NCBI RefSeq assembly: GCF_050003625.1
Contig: NC_134398.1
Coordinates: forward strand, 82,678,003-82,742,002
DNA length: 64,000 nucleotides
Source: Haematobia irritans
Lineage: Eukaryota > Arthropoda > Insecta > Diptera > Muscidae
Direction of reading: 5' to 3'
Under the pieces are notes generated by a model that saw only the letters and a program-made list of their open reading frames with translations, did not search any database and was not told where the DNA came from. Shown here piece by piece: positions 34,569-46,367 of the stretch (positions within the stretch are counted from its first letter, which is position 1; the number at the start of each line of letters is the position of its first letter). Made by a program: the position numbers and the translations under genes.

Positions 34569-36645
34569 ACAAGTACATACGGCCGCAAGTTCGGCCAGGC
34601 CGAATCTTATGTACCCACCACCATGGATTGCGTAGAAACTTCTACGAAAGACTGTGATTTAGTCCATACATGGTATATATTAGGCAAAAAAGTTATGTAT
34701 AGTTAATTCTACAAATAATTACGAATCGATATGGATTGTACGTAGAGAGCCAGAATTGAAATATGGGGGTCGCTTATATGGGGGCTATATACAATTATGA
34801 ACTTGATATGGACCAATTTTTGTGTGATTGGGGATCGATTTATCTGAGGGCCATATATAACTATAGACCGATATGGACTTAGTTAGGCATGGTTGTTAAC
34901 GACCATATACTAGCACAATGTACCAAATTTCAACTCACTCGGATGAAATTTGCTTCTCCAAGAGGTTCCAAAACCAAATCACGGGATCGGTTTATATGGG
35001 GCTATGTACGATTATGGACTGATATGGACCACTTTTGGCATGGTTGTTAAATATCATATACTACCACCACGTACCAAATTTCAAGCAGAACGGATGAATT
35101 TTGCTCTCCAAAAGACACCGGAGGTCAAATCTGGAGATCGGTTTATATGGGAGCTATATATAATTATGGACTGATAGGAACCAATTCCTGCATGGTTGTT
35201 GGATACCATATACTAACATCACGTACCAAATTTCAACCGAATGGCAAGAATTTTGCTCTTCCAAGGGGCTCTGGAGGTCAAATCTGGGGATCGGTTTATA
35301 TGGGGCCTATATATAATTATGGACCTATATCGACCAATTTTTGCATGGGAGTTTGAGGCCATATATTAACACCACATACCAAATTTCAACTGAATCAGAT
35401 GAATGTTGGTCTTCCAAGAGGTTCCGGAGGTCAAATCTGGTGATCGGTTTATATGGGGTCTATATATAATTATAAACCGATGTGGACCAATTTTTGCATG
35501 GTTGCTAAAGACCATATTTTAACATCACGTACAAAATTTCAGCCGGATCGGATGAAATTTGCTTCTCTTAGCGGCCTCGCAAGCCAAATCGGGGGATCGG
35601 TTTATATGGGGGCTATATATAATTATGGACCGATGTCGACCAATTTTTGCATGGTTGTTAGAGACCATATACTAACACCATGTAACAAATTTCAGCCGGA
35701 TCGGATGAAATTTGCTTCTCTTAGAGGCCTCGCAAGCCAAATCGGGGGATCGGTTTATATGGGGGCTATATATAATTATGGACCGATGTGGACCACTTTT
35801 TGCATGGTTGTTAGAGACCATATACTAACACCATGTAGCAAATTTCAGCCGGATCGGATGAAATTTGCTTCTCTTAGAGGCCTCGCAAGCCAAATCGGGG
35901 GATCGGTTTATATGGGAGCTATATATAATTATGGACCGATGTCGACCAATTTTTGCATGGTTGTTAGAGACCATATACTAACACCATGTAGCAAATTTCA
36001 GCCGGATCGGATGAAATTTGCTTCTCTTAGAGGCCTCGCAAGCCAAATCGGGGGATCGGTTTATATGGGGGCTATATATAATTATGGACCGATGTCGACC
36101 AATTTTTGCATGGTTGTTAGAGACCATATACTAACACCATGTAGCAAATTTCAGCCGGATCGGATGAAATTTGCTTCTCTTAGAGGCCTCGCAAGCCAAA
36201 TCGGGGGCTATATATAATTATGGACCGATGTCGACCAATTTTTGCATGGTTGTTAGAGACCATATACTAACACCATGTACCAAATTTCAGCCGGATCGGA
36301 TGAAATTTGCTTCTCTTAGAGGCCTCGCAAGCCAAATTTTGGGGTCCGTTTATATGGGGGCTATACGTAAAAGTGGACCGATATGGCCCATTTGCAATAC
36401 CATCCGACCTACATCAATAACAACTACTTGTGCCAAGTTTCAAGTCGATAGCTTGTTTCGTTCGGAAGTTAGCGTGATTTCAACAGACGGACGGACGGAC
36501 GGACGGACATGCTCAGATCGACTCAGAATTTCACCACGACCCAGAATATATATACTTTATGGGGTCTTAGAGCAATATTTCGATGTGTTACAAACGGAAT
36601 GACAAAGTTAATATACCCCCCATCCTATGGTGGTGGGTATAAAAA
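34569..36645 (+). mobile_element. DINE/mini-me-like element, second family
   Basis: It starts ACAAGTACATACGGCCGCAA with a GGCCGCAAGTTCGGCC hairpin and reaches the GATTGCGTAGAAAC block. The centre is tandem units, followed by an (ACGG)n microsatellite at 36485-36508. It ends with ATACCCCCCATCCTATGG and GGTATAAAA. This order (hairpin, tandem centre, GTCY-type microsatellite, terminal motif) fits mini-me/DINE-1. Its last 120 bp also resemble the 3' tail of the LINE at 57030-62450. No protein. Confidence 0.7.
35430..36350 (+). repeat. Six near-identical 153-bp tandem units
   Basis: Units recur at 153-bp spacing (for example TTTATATGGG at 35601 and 35754), with one unit shortened near 36205. Since 153 is 51 codons and the unit has no stop in one frame, a 254-codon open frame spans the array. 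I treat it as non-coding. Confidence 0.85.
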
Positions 36646-37199
36646 TTAGTTGTAGTTCCATTACAGAGCAATTATATTTGTTTCATATATATTTTTTAAT
36701 TGCAGAATCGGTGTCTTAACTTCCTAGCAGCAATGGACTTTCAGAACCACAAATACGCTTGGAAATGCGCCGACAAAGGAATAGCCAATCGAAAGTAAAT
36801 GCGTCTTACAACGAATATTAATATTATTTCTGTTTGTTCATATAATCATGACTTAATTATTTTATTTACAATTAAATAATTTAGAACTTATGTAGCCAAA
36901 GTCAAAATATAAACTAGCCTTTATTAAAAATAATAAAAATCGTTCCAGATTATCGATTTGAAGTGCTTATTTAGCTAGAATATTTTCACCACCCCTTTTT
37001 TGTGGGTAACGCTTTGCGGAGAAATTATGTGTTAATTTCCAGCTACAAAATGGGCGGTTACCGATAATGCAGAGAATAGTCTATTGGTTATTTTGAGCGA
37101 CATCTCCTCGTAGAATTCTCCGCTCAACACAAGGGCGGTAGTTAGGATTATAAGTAGGGGTGTTTACGAGTAGGTAGCCATATAAGTAGACTTTCACTA
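36646..37199. other. Unassigned intron sequence
   Basis: No repeat partner or open frame of interest. 36700-36800 is slightly richer in G and C. Confidence 0.5.
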
Positions 37200-37362
37200 A
37201 CATACTTACCCGAATGATTTGGCATCGGATTTATTCACTCAATTGATTATAACTTTGTCATTTTTCGGTTGATTTTTTTACCTTCATTTTCGAATTCAGC
37301 AGATTAAAATACATAAGAAAAGTCACCTCTCATCAAGTGTAATGTACACTTCAGTGTATTAT
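37200..37362. repeat. Fragment of dispersed repeat Z
   Basis: Carries GGCATCGGATTTATTCACTC (complement of a Z block), the TTTTCGAATTCAGCAGAT block and the CACCTCTCATCAAGTGTA block. Confidence 0.6.
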
Positions 37363-37467
37363 TAATTGAAAAATTTGTCAGCTTTAATCAACTTTTTAAA
37401 TCGAAATAATTTGGTATTTTTTCCGTGTAGGCACACTTGGAAAGTTGTCATTGTTGTTGCTACGTAC

Positions 37468-37676
37468 CTTGAGCTTGTCAACCAAATCCGCATGCTCTTG
37501 CTCGCATTCATTTTCAACCAATTCGTGTTGCTGGCGTTTTTTGGCGACTTTGGCATTTAATAACTCCAATTTGGACTGATATATTTGAATATCCCTATTG
37601 AGTTCCTTGGTATTGTTCTCCGAAAACTCGAGCTCTTGGTCCAACTTTAAAGATTTCTGCTTTATAATCGATAATT
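37468..37676 (-). CDS. CCDC40-like coiled-coil protein, internal exon
   Basis: A 209-nt exon. The acceptor is TCTTTTTTGCAG ending at 37677; the donor is CTCAAG|GTACGT at 37467. It begins with two bases that complete a codon started by the exon at 56853 (C + AA = Gln) and ends on a codon boundary, matching the next exon. It encodes 69 further residues of coiled coil, from LSIIKQKSLKLDQELEFSEN to EQEHADLVDKLK. Heptads are regular and charged. No alternative start is needed. The match of splice sites and phase on both sides makes it a real exon despite the surrounding transposons. Confidence 0.85.
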
Positions 37677-37739
37677 CTGCAAAAAAGACACACGTTCTTA
37701 TAGTTCTAGTTTCGCTAAAAGTAACATGTCTATGTTAGA

Positions 37740-37900
37740 TAAAAAATTGGTTCTGTAGAATATACTCCTAACAAGATCCAGCTTCAAACATATATATTTT
37801 CAGAATTTGTTCAAACAAACTGTTGTAGGTATTTAACGTGCAAACATGACGTACTTCAACCGAAATATATATGTTATTGAGGATCCACAGTTTATCTTCC
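37740..37900. repeat. Fragment resembling element A termini
   Basis: Short blocks such as CAAACATATATATTTTCAGA resemble the left part of the element at 22806-23300. The boundaries are lost. Confidence 0.4.
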
Positions 37901-38169
37901 AGCTCGTAACATTAGTTTAATAGTATTAGGGTGTCCTAAAACTTCTTATATTTAAGTATAAATAATATCCCATGAGGTTCTTTCGAACAAGTCTCAGACA
38001 ATAATGAAAATTAAATAAAAAATTTCATCCCCCACGGAAATTTTAATTTTGGAGGTTCTTTTGAGAAGGCATTGCATATTATGACCGTTTTCAATTTTTT
38101 CGTTGAGTTTAAATACATTACATTGTAACTTTTACTCATAAGTCAGATCTTAATTAGGCAGATATATAT

Positions 38170-38664
38170 AATGAAGTAATAGCAGCACTTCAAACAGAGG
38201 TTGAGAGGTTGGTGCTTTTGACATATCCAGGAGAAAGCCATCCACTTGTGGACCGCATCAAGATTGATACCTTTGTGAACGGAATTAGAGACCCAGATAT
38301 AGAATGCGCAGCATATGCGTCGCAAAATGCTACTTTTGCAGAAACAGTAACATTTGCGCTTGCACAAGACGCTGCGAGATTGCTGGCACGACCTCAAATT
38401 CACAAGGTACGCAGAGTGGAGACCGAGCAAGATGAATCAAATTCCGTGATTGCCTCAGTGAAAGAAGCCGTTAAGAAGGCAATGCAAGAAATGAAGCAGG
38501 AGACAATTAAATCCAGAATGAAGTGCTATAACTGTGATAAGCCTGGACATGTTGCTCGCGAATGTAAAGCACGTCGTAAGCGATTAAGATCGAAATCGCC
38601 ATCCACATCAAACAATAGCCATAAGTGGGTGAACCCACACCACAGTGTGTCACCTTTAAACTAA
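38170..38664 (+). pseudogene. Gag carboxy-terminal part with zinc knuckle
   Basis: About 160 codons. The start is lost; the frame is already open at TEVERLVLLTYPGE. Near the end is a single CCHC zinc knuckle (CYNCDKPGHVARECK), which binds the element's RNA, followed by a basic stretch (RRKRLRSKSP). The frame overlaps the protease frame by about 40 bp in another phase, which may be a natural frameshift site or decay. Confidence 0.8.
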
Positions 38665-39470
38665 ATCGAGCTAGTTCAGCGGAGCAAGAGCTGGCTCCCA
38701 CAATCTCCATAGCAATAGTTCAACAGAAAAACAACCATTTGACTATTGCGGGTCATAAGCGTACTTTGACGTTAGATACTGGTGCATCGAAATCTATCAT
38801 TAGATCCGATTTAGTAAAAGGGGAAGTTACACCACTGATTGGAGTCAGACTACGTACGGCTACAGGGGAACCAGTAACCGTATATGGAAAGGTTCCTGCA
38901 AAGTTAACCATTGCAAATAAATCCGTAAATTATGAATTCATTGTGGCCGACATAGTGGACGAAGTTATAATTGGAGCGGATTTTATGATTGCTTTTGGTC
39001 TCAACCTGGATATGAAGCGTCGTGTAATGACCTGGTGCGATATCGAAATACCGGTAAACGTGGGCTATAGTGAGAATACACCTGCCAGATGTTTGACAAC
39101 AAGCCAGCCAGAGTCAATACCACCAAATGCCGAAGCAATTATATGGATTTCTATGAATGGAGATTGTGAAGTCGGCAAATTGTGCATTGTTGAACCAGCA
39201 GAACACAAAAACAACAACATCTTGATAGCAAATGCCCTGGTAACAACAAATGAAGAGGGACTTATACCAGTTCGAGTTTTGAATTTATGTGATCATCAAG
39301 AGCATATTGGAAAATTTTCTGACATTGGCAAATGTATTCCTGCCGAAGCAATAGTCAACATGGAAAATAAATCGCCAAAGAAACATAATGAAGCGAAGAA
39401 ACATCTGGAAGGTTATGTCGAAGCTTGGACACGTCATCTATCACCGTCCGAAAAAAATAAGGCCAAGTAA
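38625..39470 (+). pseudogene. Retrotransposon aspartic protease region
   Basis: About 281 codons open. The active-site motif TLDTGASKSII lies about 50 residues in, and the second conserved block VIIGADFM lies about 75 residues later, as in pepsin-like retroviral proteases. The frame closes with TAA at 39468-39470, directly before the reverse transcriptase frame, which continues in the same phase; that stop is probably a mutation. Confidence 0.8.
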
Positions 39471-40184
39471 TTGTTGTGGAAAAACGCCTTTGCCTTTGCT
39501 TTTGAGAAGAGAAATCAAGGAAGAACATCTGTGGTGAAGCATGAAATAAATACTACAGAGCAAAGACCAATAAAACAGGCACCAAGAAGTGTTACACTGG
39601 CAAAACGAGATGAAGTTCATAAGCTCGTAAAGGAAATGGCGGAAAGTGGTGTGATCGAGCCATCATCAAGTCCTTGGTGCTCACCAGTTATACTAGTCAA
39701 AAAGAAAGATGGAAGCACCAGATTTTGCGTGGGCTACAGAAAGTTAAATGATGTCACCAAGAAAGACAGCTATCCACTTCCACACATTGATGACACGTTG
39801 GACACACTAGCCGGAACAACATGGTTTTCCACGCTTGACTTGCTATTGGCAAGTGGAAATCGCCGAAAAAGACATTTGACGAGCATCTTAAGAACTTGAA
39901 TGATGTTGTCCAGCAACTGTCAGCCGCTGGTCTACGACTTAACGCTAAGAAGTGCTCGCTTTTCCAGCGAGAAGTTAAGTACCTGGGTCATCATGTTACA
40001 GTAGAGGGCATATCCACCGATGAAGACAAAATTCAAGCAGTAAAAGATTGGCCATGTCCCAAAAATCTCCATGAATTGCGCAGCTTCCTTGGTATATGCA
40101 CATACTACAGGCGTTTCGTACCAAACTTCGCCAGTATCGCCGCAAGCCTCCATAAATTAACGCAAAAAGGTACGAAGTTCCAGT
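39471..40184 (+). pseudogene. Reverse transcriptase with active site deleted
   Basis: Begins with the linker to RT and the conserved SSPWCSPVILVKKKDGSTRF and DSYPLPHIDDTLDTLAG blocks. The sequence then jumps from the IAEKD block to FDEHLKNLNDVVQQL, near 39870. The segment that would hold the catalytic YxDD box is gone and the frame shifts. The thumb/connection part (KKCSLFQREVKYLGHHV, then ELRSFLGICTYYRRF) follows to a TGA. It cannot polymerise DNA. Confidence 0.85.
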
Positions 40185-40580
40185 GAACAAGGAGCAGGAG
40201 CAGTCATTCCATAATCTAAAAGAACTTTTATGTTCTGCTCCTGTCCAGGCATATCCTATTGCTGGTGAACATTTTTGGATACAGACGCTAGCGCGTTCGG
40301 AATTGGAGGCGTGTTGTCCCAATAGATAGATGGTAAAGAGAAGGTCATCGGATATTTTAGCCGAACGTTGTCCAAGTCCGAAAAGAACTATTGCGTAAGG
40401 AGAAGAGAGTTGCTTGCTGTCATAGAAAGCGTAAAGCATTACCACAAATACTTGTATGGACAGAATTTCTTGCTTAAGAACTGATCATTCAGCTCTACGA
40501 TGGTTGCTTCAATTCAAGAATCCGGAAGCTCAGCTGGCACGTTGGATCGAAAGACTCCAAAGCTATGATCGAGCATAGAA
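40185..40580 (+). pseudogene. Retrotransposon RNase H fragment
   Basis: In shifting frames it shows TDASAFGIGGVLSQ, then GYFSRTLSKSEKNYCVRRRE, then TDHSALRWLLQFKNPEAQLA. These are typical of the RNase H domain of Ty3/gypsy elements. Several stops and frameshifts interrupt it. Confidence 0.75.
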
Positions 40581-40583
40581 AAG

Positions 40584-41456
40584 GTGGCAAACATGGCAAC
40601 GCGGACGCCTTGTAATGTCGAGTGCAAACACTGCTCGAAAGCTGAACATAAAGAAGAAATCGTGGATATCCGGCTGTTGCACGTCGAATCTGGAGTAGAC
40701 TGGCCAGTAGAACAGCGTAAAGATACCATTTGGAGCAAAATTATTTCGGCGAAGGAAGAAGATAAGAAACCCAGCAAGAAAGATATCGCAGCCGAAAGCC
40801 CACTTATGAAATCATACTGGGCTCAATGGGACAGTCTATGTCTGGTCAATGAAACCCTGCAACGTAAATGGGAAAGCGAAGATGGTAAGATCAGCCGAAA
40901 TTTAATCATCATACCGGATTCTAAAATAAGAGATGTTTTGACGGAATTCCACAATGGACCTAGTGGAGGCCACTTGGGAATAACCAAAACAGCCGAGAAA
41001 GTGAAGCAACCATTCTACTGGGTTGGATGCCAGAAATCAATTGCTGAATGGGTTGCAAATTGCGAGACGTGCATAAAGGCGAAAGGGCCAAGACGAAAAA
41101 GTAGAGGTCTTATGCAAGAGTATAGGCCAGGAGCGCCATTTGAAAGAATAGCAATGGACGTTGCAGGCCCTTTCCCAGTAAGTGATTCTGGAAACCGATA
41201 TATCCTTGTGGTCATGGATTACTTCAGCAAGTGGCCAAAAGTTTATGCCATTCCAAACCAAGAGGCGAAGACGATTGTAGATGTAGTCGACAAGAATTGG
41301 ATATGTGTGCCATCTGAGATATACTCAGACCAAGGAAGAAATTTTGAATCGGCCATATTCAAAGAAATGTGTGACTCCCTTGGTATCCAGAAGACTAGAA
41401 CTACGCCATTACACACACAGTCCGATGGCATGGTTTATTTTCTAGTACTTTCCTAA
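40584..41456 (+). pseudogene. Integrase, truncated before the last catalytic residue
   Basis: About 290 codons. An H-H-C-C zinc domain is visible (HLGITKT with CETCIKAKG). The catalytic core has aspartates in AMDVAGPFP and YSDQGRNF. The sequence leaves the family after HTQSDGM, before the glutamate expected some 35 residues after the second aspartate, and runs into the LTR region. Integrase inserts the cDNA; this copy would be inactive. Confidence 0.85.
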
Positions 41457-41459
41457 ACA

Positions 41460-41849
41460 TATTTTGTGTTCTTAGTTTCCCAATCGTTCATTGTAAAGTA
41501 ACCCCTTTTGTTTTGTTATCTTCATTGCTTAGCCAAGACAGTTGATTGTAGCCAAGACAATGAGCATAGGCCGATAAATATGTGCGATGTCGCCCGTGCG
41601 ACATCTACCAGGTAGTAGAATAGTCTAGAATGTTGTAGGCCAGACTACCGAGAATTTTCGATATCGTTATACAGTACTATAAAAGAGCTGACACAGGGAG
41701 CTGAGAGGTCAGTCGTAAGCTAAAGTTTATACAGTACACATCGTAGAGCAAATAAGTGAAACCAATCAGTTAAACAAATAAATTGTAGATTGTCGTTATT
41801 TTATTTAATTATCAGGTAATTAAATACGCCTCAATATAAAAACGTAACA
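41460..41849 (+). repeat. 3' LTR
   Basis: Non-coding, ending CGTAACA. It contains a TATA box at 41678-41685 and an AATAAA at about 41778, as expected for U3-R-U5. The exact start is uncertain (a TGTAAAGTAACC at 41492 is a candidate). There is no second LTR in the window to compare with. Confidence 0.55.
41678..41685 (+). promoter_or_regulatory. TATA box of the LTR
   Basis: TATAAAAG, followed about 30 bp later by GAGGTCAGTCGTAAGC, a plausible start region with an initiator-like TCAGT. Typical of insect LTR promoters. Confidence 0.5.
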
Positions 41850-41850
41850 G

Positions 41851-42033
41851 TATGACAAACGAATTTTTAACTACCAGTTAAGAAAATTTTTAAAGAAATT
41901 TCCATATGTAGGCCAGAACTAAACGATTTCTAAAATTTGTAAAATTTCCTTTCGAGTAGTTAATTTTCGTTGAAGATACGAAACATGAACTAATAAGAAT
42001 TTGCTTAAATTAACGAGACACTTTTTGTGTGTG
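41851..42033. repeat. Right-end fragment of element Y
   Basis: Matches the last 220 bp of the elements at 13268 and 44060 (blocks ATGACAAACGAATTTTTAAC and CGAGTAGTTAATTTTCGTTG) and ends TTTTTGTGTGTG before TA at 42034. Confidence 0.7.
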
Positions 42034-42207
42034 TAGAAAATGTGCCCGTTTTAAGTGACTATTGAATTTTAGGACACTTAAATGTCGCCAAAAAGAATGG
42101 ATATTAAAAAAAAAAAACAAACACAACAAAACAATAAAAATAACATGAAACATTTCACCTCTGCGGTAATTTGAAAATTGAACCTGTACAGTGGAAATTT
42201 TCATATC
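42034..42207. other. Unassigned short spacer
   Basis: AT-rich sequence with an AAAAAAAAAAAACAAACACA run. No feature recognised. Confidence 0.4.
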
Positions 42208-43130
42208 CGCACTCAAAAAAGTTTACTTGGATCCAAAGATTTTGACCTTCCCTTAAGGATTTTGGTATTGATTCCGAGCCAAAGATGCGGCTTCTTTAAA
42301 ATAAAGAAAATATTTAGCGACATATCTGGCTTTAAATCTAGGACCAAAAAAATTAAAACTAGGATACAGATCTCATTTATCAAATTTTAATTCTCTTTTC
42401 GCGGTTTAGTAATAAAGGTAATCATGTACAAACAAATGTCGGTTTAAAAATCCAAATTTTAACGGATAATTCAAAGTAAAAAATGTTTTCTTAATTCTAA
42501 AAAAAACTTTAAACCAAAGACGCTAAATCCTCAAAATAAGTCTTAGCCTTTCAATATTTTCAATATTTCGGTTAATTTAAGGATAATTTCTTTACTTTAA
42601 GGAAAATTAGTCTTAGTTCAAAGGCATGCTACTTTAACGGAAGGACGCAAATTTAAAAAGTTGTGTCCTAAATTCAATGAAACAAATTTTTGACGCAAAG
42701 ATTATAAACTTTATTTTAATAAAAATGTCATTATTATAAAGAAATTTGTTATATTTCATGTTAGCCTGATAATGAAACAGGCAATTGACGTCCAAATGCA
42801 TTATATCTAATTATACAATTATTTTTCGAGCTTTATGGACAGATATAGATTAAGGAACATGGTTAATAGAGCCATTGAAAAGAAAACGCCAGATACCAAT
42901 CTATACACGCCTGGACTGTACATGTTTCGGTTCGGGCGAATGAACCTTTCCACAGCCTTTAGTATAGATCTGGCTGGGAGAGATAACTCAATTTTGGGCC
43001 CTTTATGCTAACTCCTTATGGAGAATATATCTGTCCATAAAGCTCGAAAAATAATTGTTTAATTAGATATAAAGAAATTTGTCCTTAATATTTTGCATAT
43101 TTCGCATCCTAAAATTTTGGTTGCCTAATC
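42208..43130. mobile_element. TIR element M, copy 1 (right end lost)
   Basis: Begins ACTCAAAAAAGTTTACTTGG and is an inverted relative of 55151-56685. Shared blocks are CCAAAGATTTTGACCTTCC, GGATTTTGGTATTGATTCC and AAACGCTAAATCC-type motifs. The right part is interrupted by the foldback at 42750-43068 and cut by a mariner remnant. No coding region. Confidence 0.6.
42750..43068. mobile_element. Foldback element with 14-bp target duplication, short copy
   Basis: Same family as 29184-29951. The left arm is nearly complete, but the right arm is reduced to the outer 45 bp. ATAAAGAAATTTGT is exactly duplicated at 42736-42749 and 43069-43082. No coding capacity. Confidence 0.8.
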
Positions 43131-44013
43131 TTTAATATCACGTAAACTCAAACGCTCCAATAACGCCATATAATAGTCCCTGTTGATGGTTTTTCCCTTC
43201 TCAAGATAATCGATAAAAAATTATTCCATGCGCACCCCAAAAAACAGAGGCCATTACTTTGCCAGCGGGCTTTTGAGTCTTTCCACGCTTCGGAGACGGT
43301 TCACCGGTCGCTGTCCACTCAGCCGACTGTCGATTGGACTCAGGAGTGTAGTGATGGAGCCATGTTTCATCCACTGTCACATATCGACGGAAAAACTCGG
43401 GTGTATTACGAGTTAACAGCTGCAAACACCGCTCAGAATCAACGTGTTGGTTTTTGGTCAAATGTGAGCTCGCGCGGCACCCATTTTGCTCAGAGCTTCC
43501 GCATATCCAAATATTGATGAATGATATGACCAACATGTTCCTTTGATATTTTTAAGGCCTCTGCTGTCTTGATCAACTTCATTTTACGGTCATTCAAAAT
43601 CATTTTGTGGATTTTTTAGATGTTTTCGTCGGTAACCACCTCTTTCGGACGTCCATTGCGTTCACCGTCCTCCGTGCTCATTTCACCACGCTTGAATTTT
43701 GCATACCAATCAATTATTGTTGATTTCCCTGGGGCAGAGTCCGGAAACTCATTATCAAGTCAAGTTTTTGCTTCCACCGTATTTTTCCCCTTCAGAAAAC
43801 AGTATTTTATCAAAACACGAAATTCCTTTTTTCCATTTTTTTTCACAATTAAAAAATTGCTTCACAAAAGACGCTCTATCTCACAAACTAATTGACTTAC
43901 AGACGTCAAATTTTGACACGAATCATTTGAAGGTTGGTACTATATAAAAATAATATGCATTTAATACTAGCGACGCCATATATGTGTCAGACCGGGGACT
44001 TATCAGCCAACCT
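43130..44013 (-). pseudogene. Dead mariner (DD34D-type) with intact 5' end, 3' half lost
   Basis: The 5' inverted repeat is at 44013-43984 (CAGGTTGGCTGATAAGTCCC on the minus strand). The reading frame starts at about 43837 with MEKKEFRVLIKYCFLKG. It continues through GEMSTEDGERNGRPKEVVTD, KISKEHVGHIIHQYLDMRKL and VTVDETWLHHYTPESNRQS, which carries the first catalytic aspartate. The end of the readable part is LEKGKTINRDYYMALLERL at about 43140. Stops and frameshifts occur at least four times. The second and third catalytic acids and the 3' inverted repeat are missing. It is a separate lineage from the rosa-type copies. Confidence 0.85.
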
Positions 44014-45556
44014 GTTATAATAAATAACAAATAAAATGTATAAAATATTTATTATTTTACACTAAAAATACAGTGAACCCTTTTCCATTGCAAAATGAAC
44101 TAAACTGTAGTAATATTGACCATGATCTAGCCTACTTGTTTAAAATTTTCTTAAATTTTAGTTCATCTATGGCATTGTATTTTAGTTCAATTTTACAACA
44201 CCATTAGATTTATATACCCCTACCAAGTTAAAAAGTCAGTATTATTTTGGTTAACTTGATCATTTTTTGGGAAACCCGATAATAAAATTTGGGTAAACTA
44301 AACTATTTTTATCAATCAATCATTCCACAGTACAGAGAAATTAAATAATTAAACAAACAACAAACAGTTATACTATTACGAAAATTTTCATATATTAAAA
44401 GTAGACTTTCTTTAAGCAAAAGTACTTTATTATAAAAACTTATGATGGAAGTTCTTAATACAATGGTTTTGCGAATAACAATTACGGCCACATGGAACAA
44501 GAAAGTAGTTTATTTTAACTCGCTGTTTGGACATTATGACTTGTCCTTAATTTTTTCTACATCGTACGTATATTTTTCACATATCTTGCTGAAAAAATGG
44601 AAGGAATAATGAAAATTGTTAAAAATTAACATGTAATATAATATATATTTTTTTAGCTCTTTATATTAGCTTGTAACTTACCATATTTGGGGGCATTTTA
44701 TGGTGTAAGATGGTGTAAGGAATTCAACTTTATCTTAGATAAACGTACCTCATAAAGTTTGTACCTTAAACAATTAGATAAATAATGAATTAAGTAATAT
44801 ATTAACTCATAAAACTGTGTTGTTATCGATGTGAAGGACATAATAATATAAATATTCTTGTTAAAAGAAAGCCAAAGTTTTAATATAAAACTTACCAAAT
44901 CTCTATTATATTGTACGCTGAGGGGAAATATAAAAAGTTATCCAAATTCATTTGGGGTTACTCTGAAATTAAATATTTATTTTTTACGTTAAATAAAACC
45001 ATTAAATAGTTTTCCAAAACATCTAATTAAAGAAATAATAATATACATAAAAAACTAAATATTCTGGTTAAAATAATGTTAAAGAATGCTTACCAATTCA
45101 TAAAAATGTTTCCAAATTGTTATTCTGAAATTAAATATTTGTTGCTTACATTAAAAATATTAAAAAGGTGTCCAAAAATATTTGTTTAACGTAATACTAA
45201 AATAAGGTATTAAAATCCTGTAATTTTGATAATATAAAGGTCATAAAAACGTAGATATTCTAGTGAAAAGAAAACCAATTTTTAAAAGAAAATTTACCAC
45301 TTCTCTTTTAAATTATACGCCGAGAAGAAATATAAAAATTTGCCAAAATCCATTTGGGGTTGCTCTGAAATTAAACATTTTTTTACAATAAAGAAAACCA
45401 TTAAACTGGTTTCAAAAAAAGTAGTAATTAGCAAATAATAATATACATAAAAAATATTCTTTTTAAAAGAAAGCCCCATTTTAAAAAGAATACTTACCAA
45501 TTTATGATTATGATTACGTTACGCTTAGGTGAATTTTCCAAATTCTTCTGGAGTTA

Positions 45557-45623
45557 GGTTAGGTTAGGTGGCAGCCCGATGTATCAGGCTCACTTAGACT
45601 ATTCAGTCCATTGTTATACCACA
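45557..45623 (-). mobile_element. 5'-truncated SINE with 11-bp target duplication
   Basis: Only the last 67 bp of the SINE at 4102-4451, including the CCTAA tail (seen as TTAGG on the plus strand). TTCTGGAGTTA is repeated at 45546-45556 and 45624-45634. Truncation at the 5' side is normal for target-primed retroposition. Confidence 0.85.
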
Positions 45624-46054
45624 TTCTGGAGTTACTCTGAAATTGAATATTTATTTTTTACATTGAATAATAAAAATTAACTTAGATAAAACAATTTCAA
45701 TATACTTTCCATTTCAGCATTTGTCCTAAATATTGAACATTCTTAATAACTTTTTTAAGCTATCGATCATCACATCGCTAAAATATTAATATAATATTAA
45801 TAACTTTCATTTAAAAGGTTTAATCAACAAACACCAATATATGTCTCAAAAAATCCAAAATATTTCATACGTTTATATTCCCTTGTTACATACCTGCTAA
45901 AAAGATGCAACAGCCCACGTCAACGCCAACTATACAACTGAAGCATGCCAAACAAAACCAAGCAAAACCAAAACATTCCTACAACAACAAAAACACATGT
46001 GCCTTCATTGAAAACAACACCTCATCCAGCCAAATAAACCATAGATAACCTAAC

Positions 46055-46356
46055 TAATAGATGGCCCGTCGCTCTCCGACCAGAAAATGTTGAAGAAGCC
46101 CAAATGAATTTTCTGACATTTCGTTTTGTGTTTTTCGTAAAGAGAAAATGTGCTCAAAATTAAATTTTGTATTTTCTTTTGAATATTTAATTTGATTATA
46201 AATCATCTAGAGTATCAAAAATGTTCAAATTGTGGATAAAATAGGAAAATTGTAAAAACGAATCTAAGAGAGAATTTGTAATTCCCCCATTTTCTTCGTT
46301 TATTCCTCATTTTGGGAACTGTCAGACTGCGTTTGACACCGATGGGTCATCTATTA
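46055..46356. mobile_element. 302-bp MITE
   Basis: The left end TAATAGATGGCCCGTCG and the complement of the right end, TAATAGATGACCCATCGG, are inverted repeats. No coding region. Target duplication not clear. Confidence 0.65.
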
Positions 46357-46367
46357 CTTAGTTGACA

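Larger units (their letters stand above)
32398..37467 (-). other. Intron of the CCDC40-like gene (about 5.1 kb)
   Basis: Runs from the donor GTACGT at 37467-37462 to the acceptor TAG at 32400-32398. It is filled with ATTGATT-rich repeat (32430-32740), TTCACG-rich repeat, repeat Z, a hAT MITE and a DINE-like element. The exons on both sides are joined at a codon boundary. Confidence 0.8.
38165..41849 (+). mobile_element. Broken Ty3/gypsy-type LTR retrotransposon
   Basis: Gag, protease, reverse transcriptase, RNase H and integrase parts appear in the order typical of Ty3/gypsy, followed by one 3' LTR. The 5' LTR, primer-binding site and most of gag are absent. Deletions remove the reverse transcriptase active site and the end of integrase. 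It lies in sense opposite to the host gene, in its large intron. Confidence 0.85.

Noticed and set aside
37362..37560. Overlapping 64-codon frames on both strands near the internal exon
   Set aside because: They are shadows of the exon at 37468-37676 and do not respect its splice sites.
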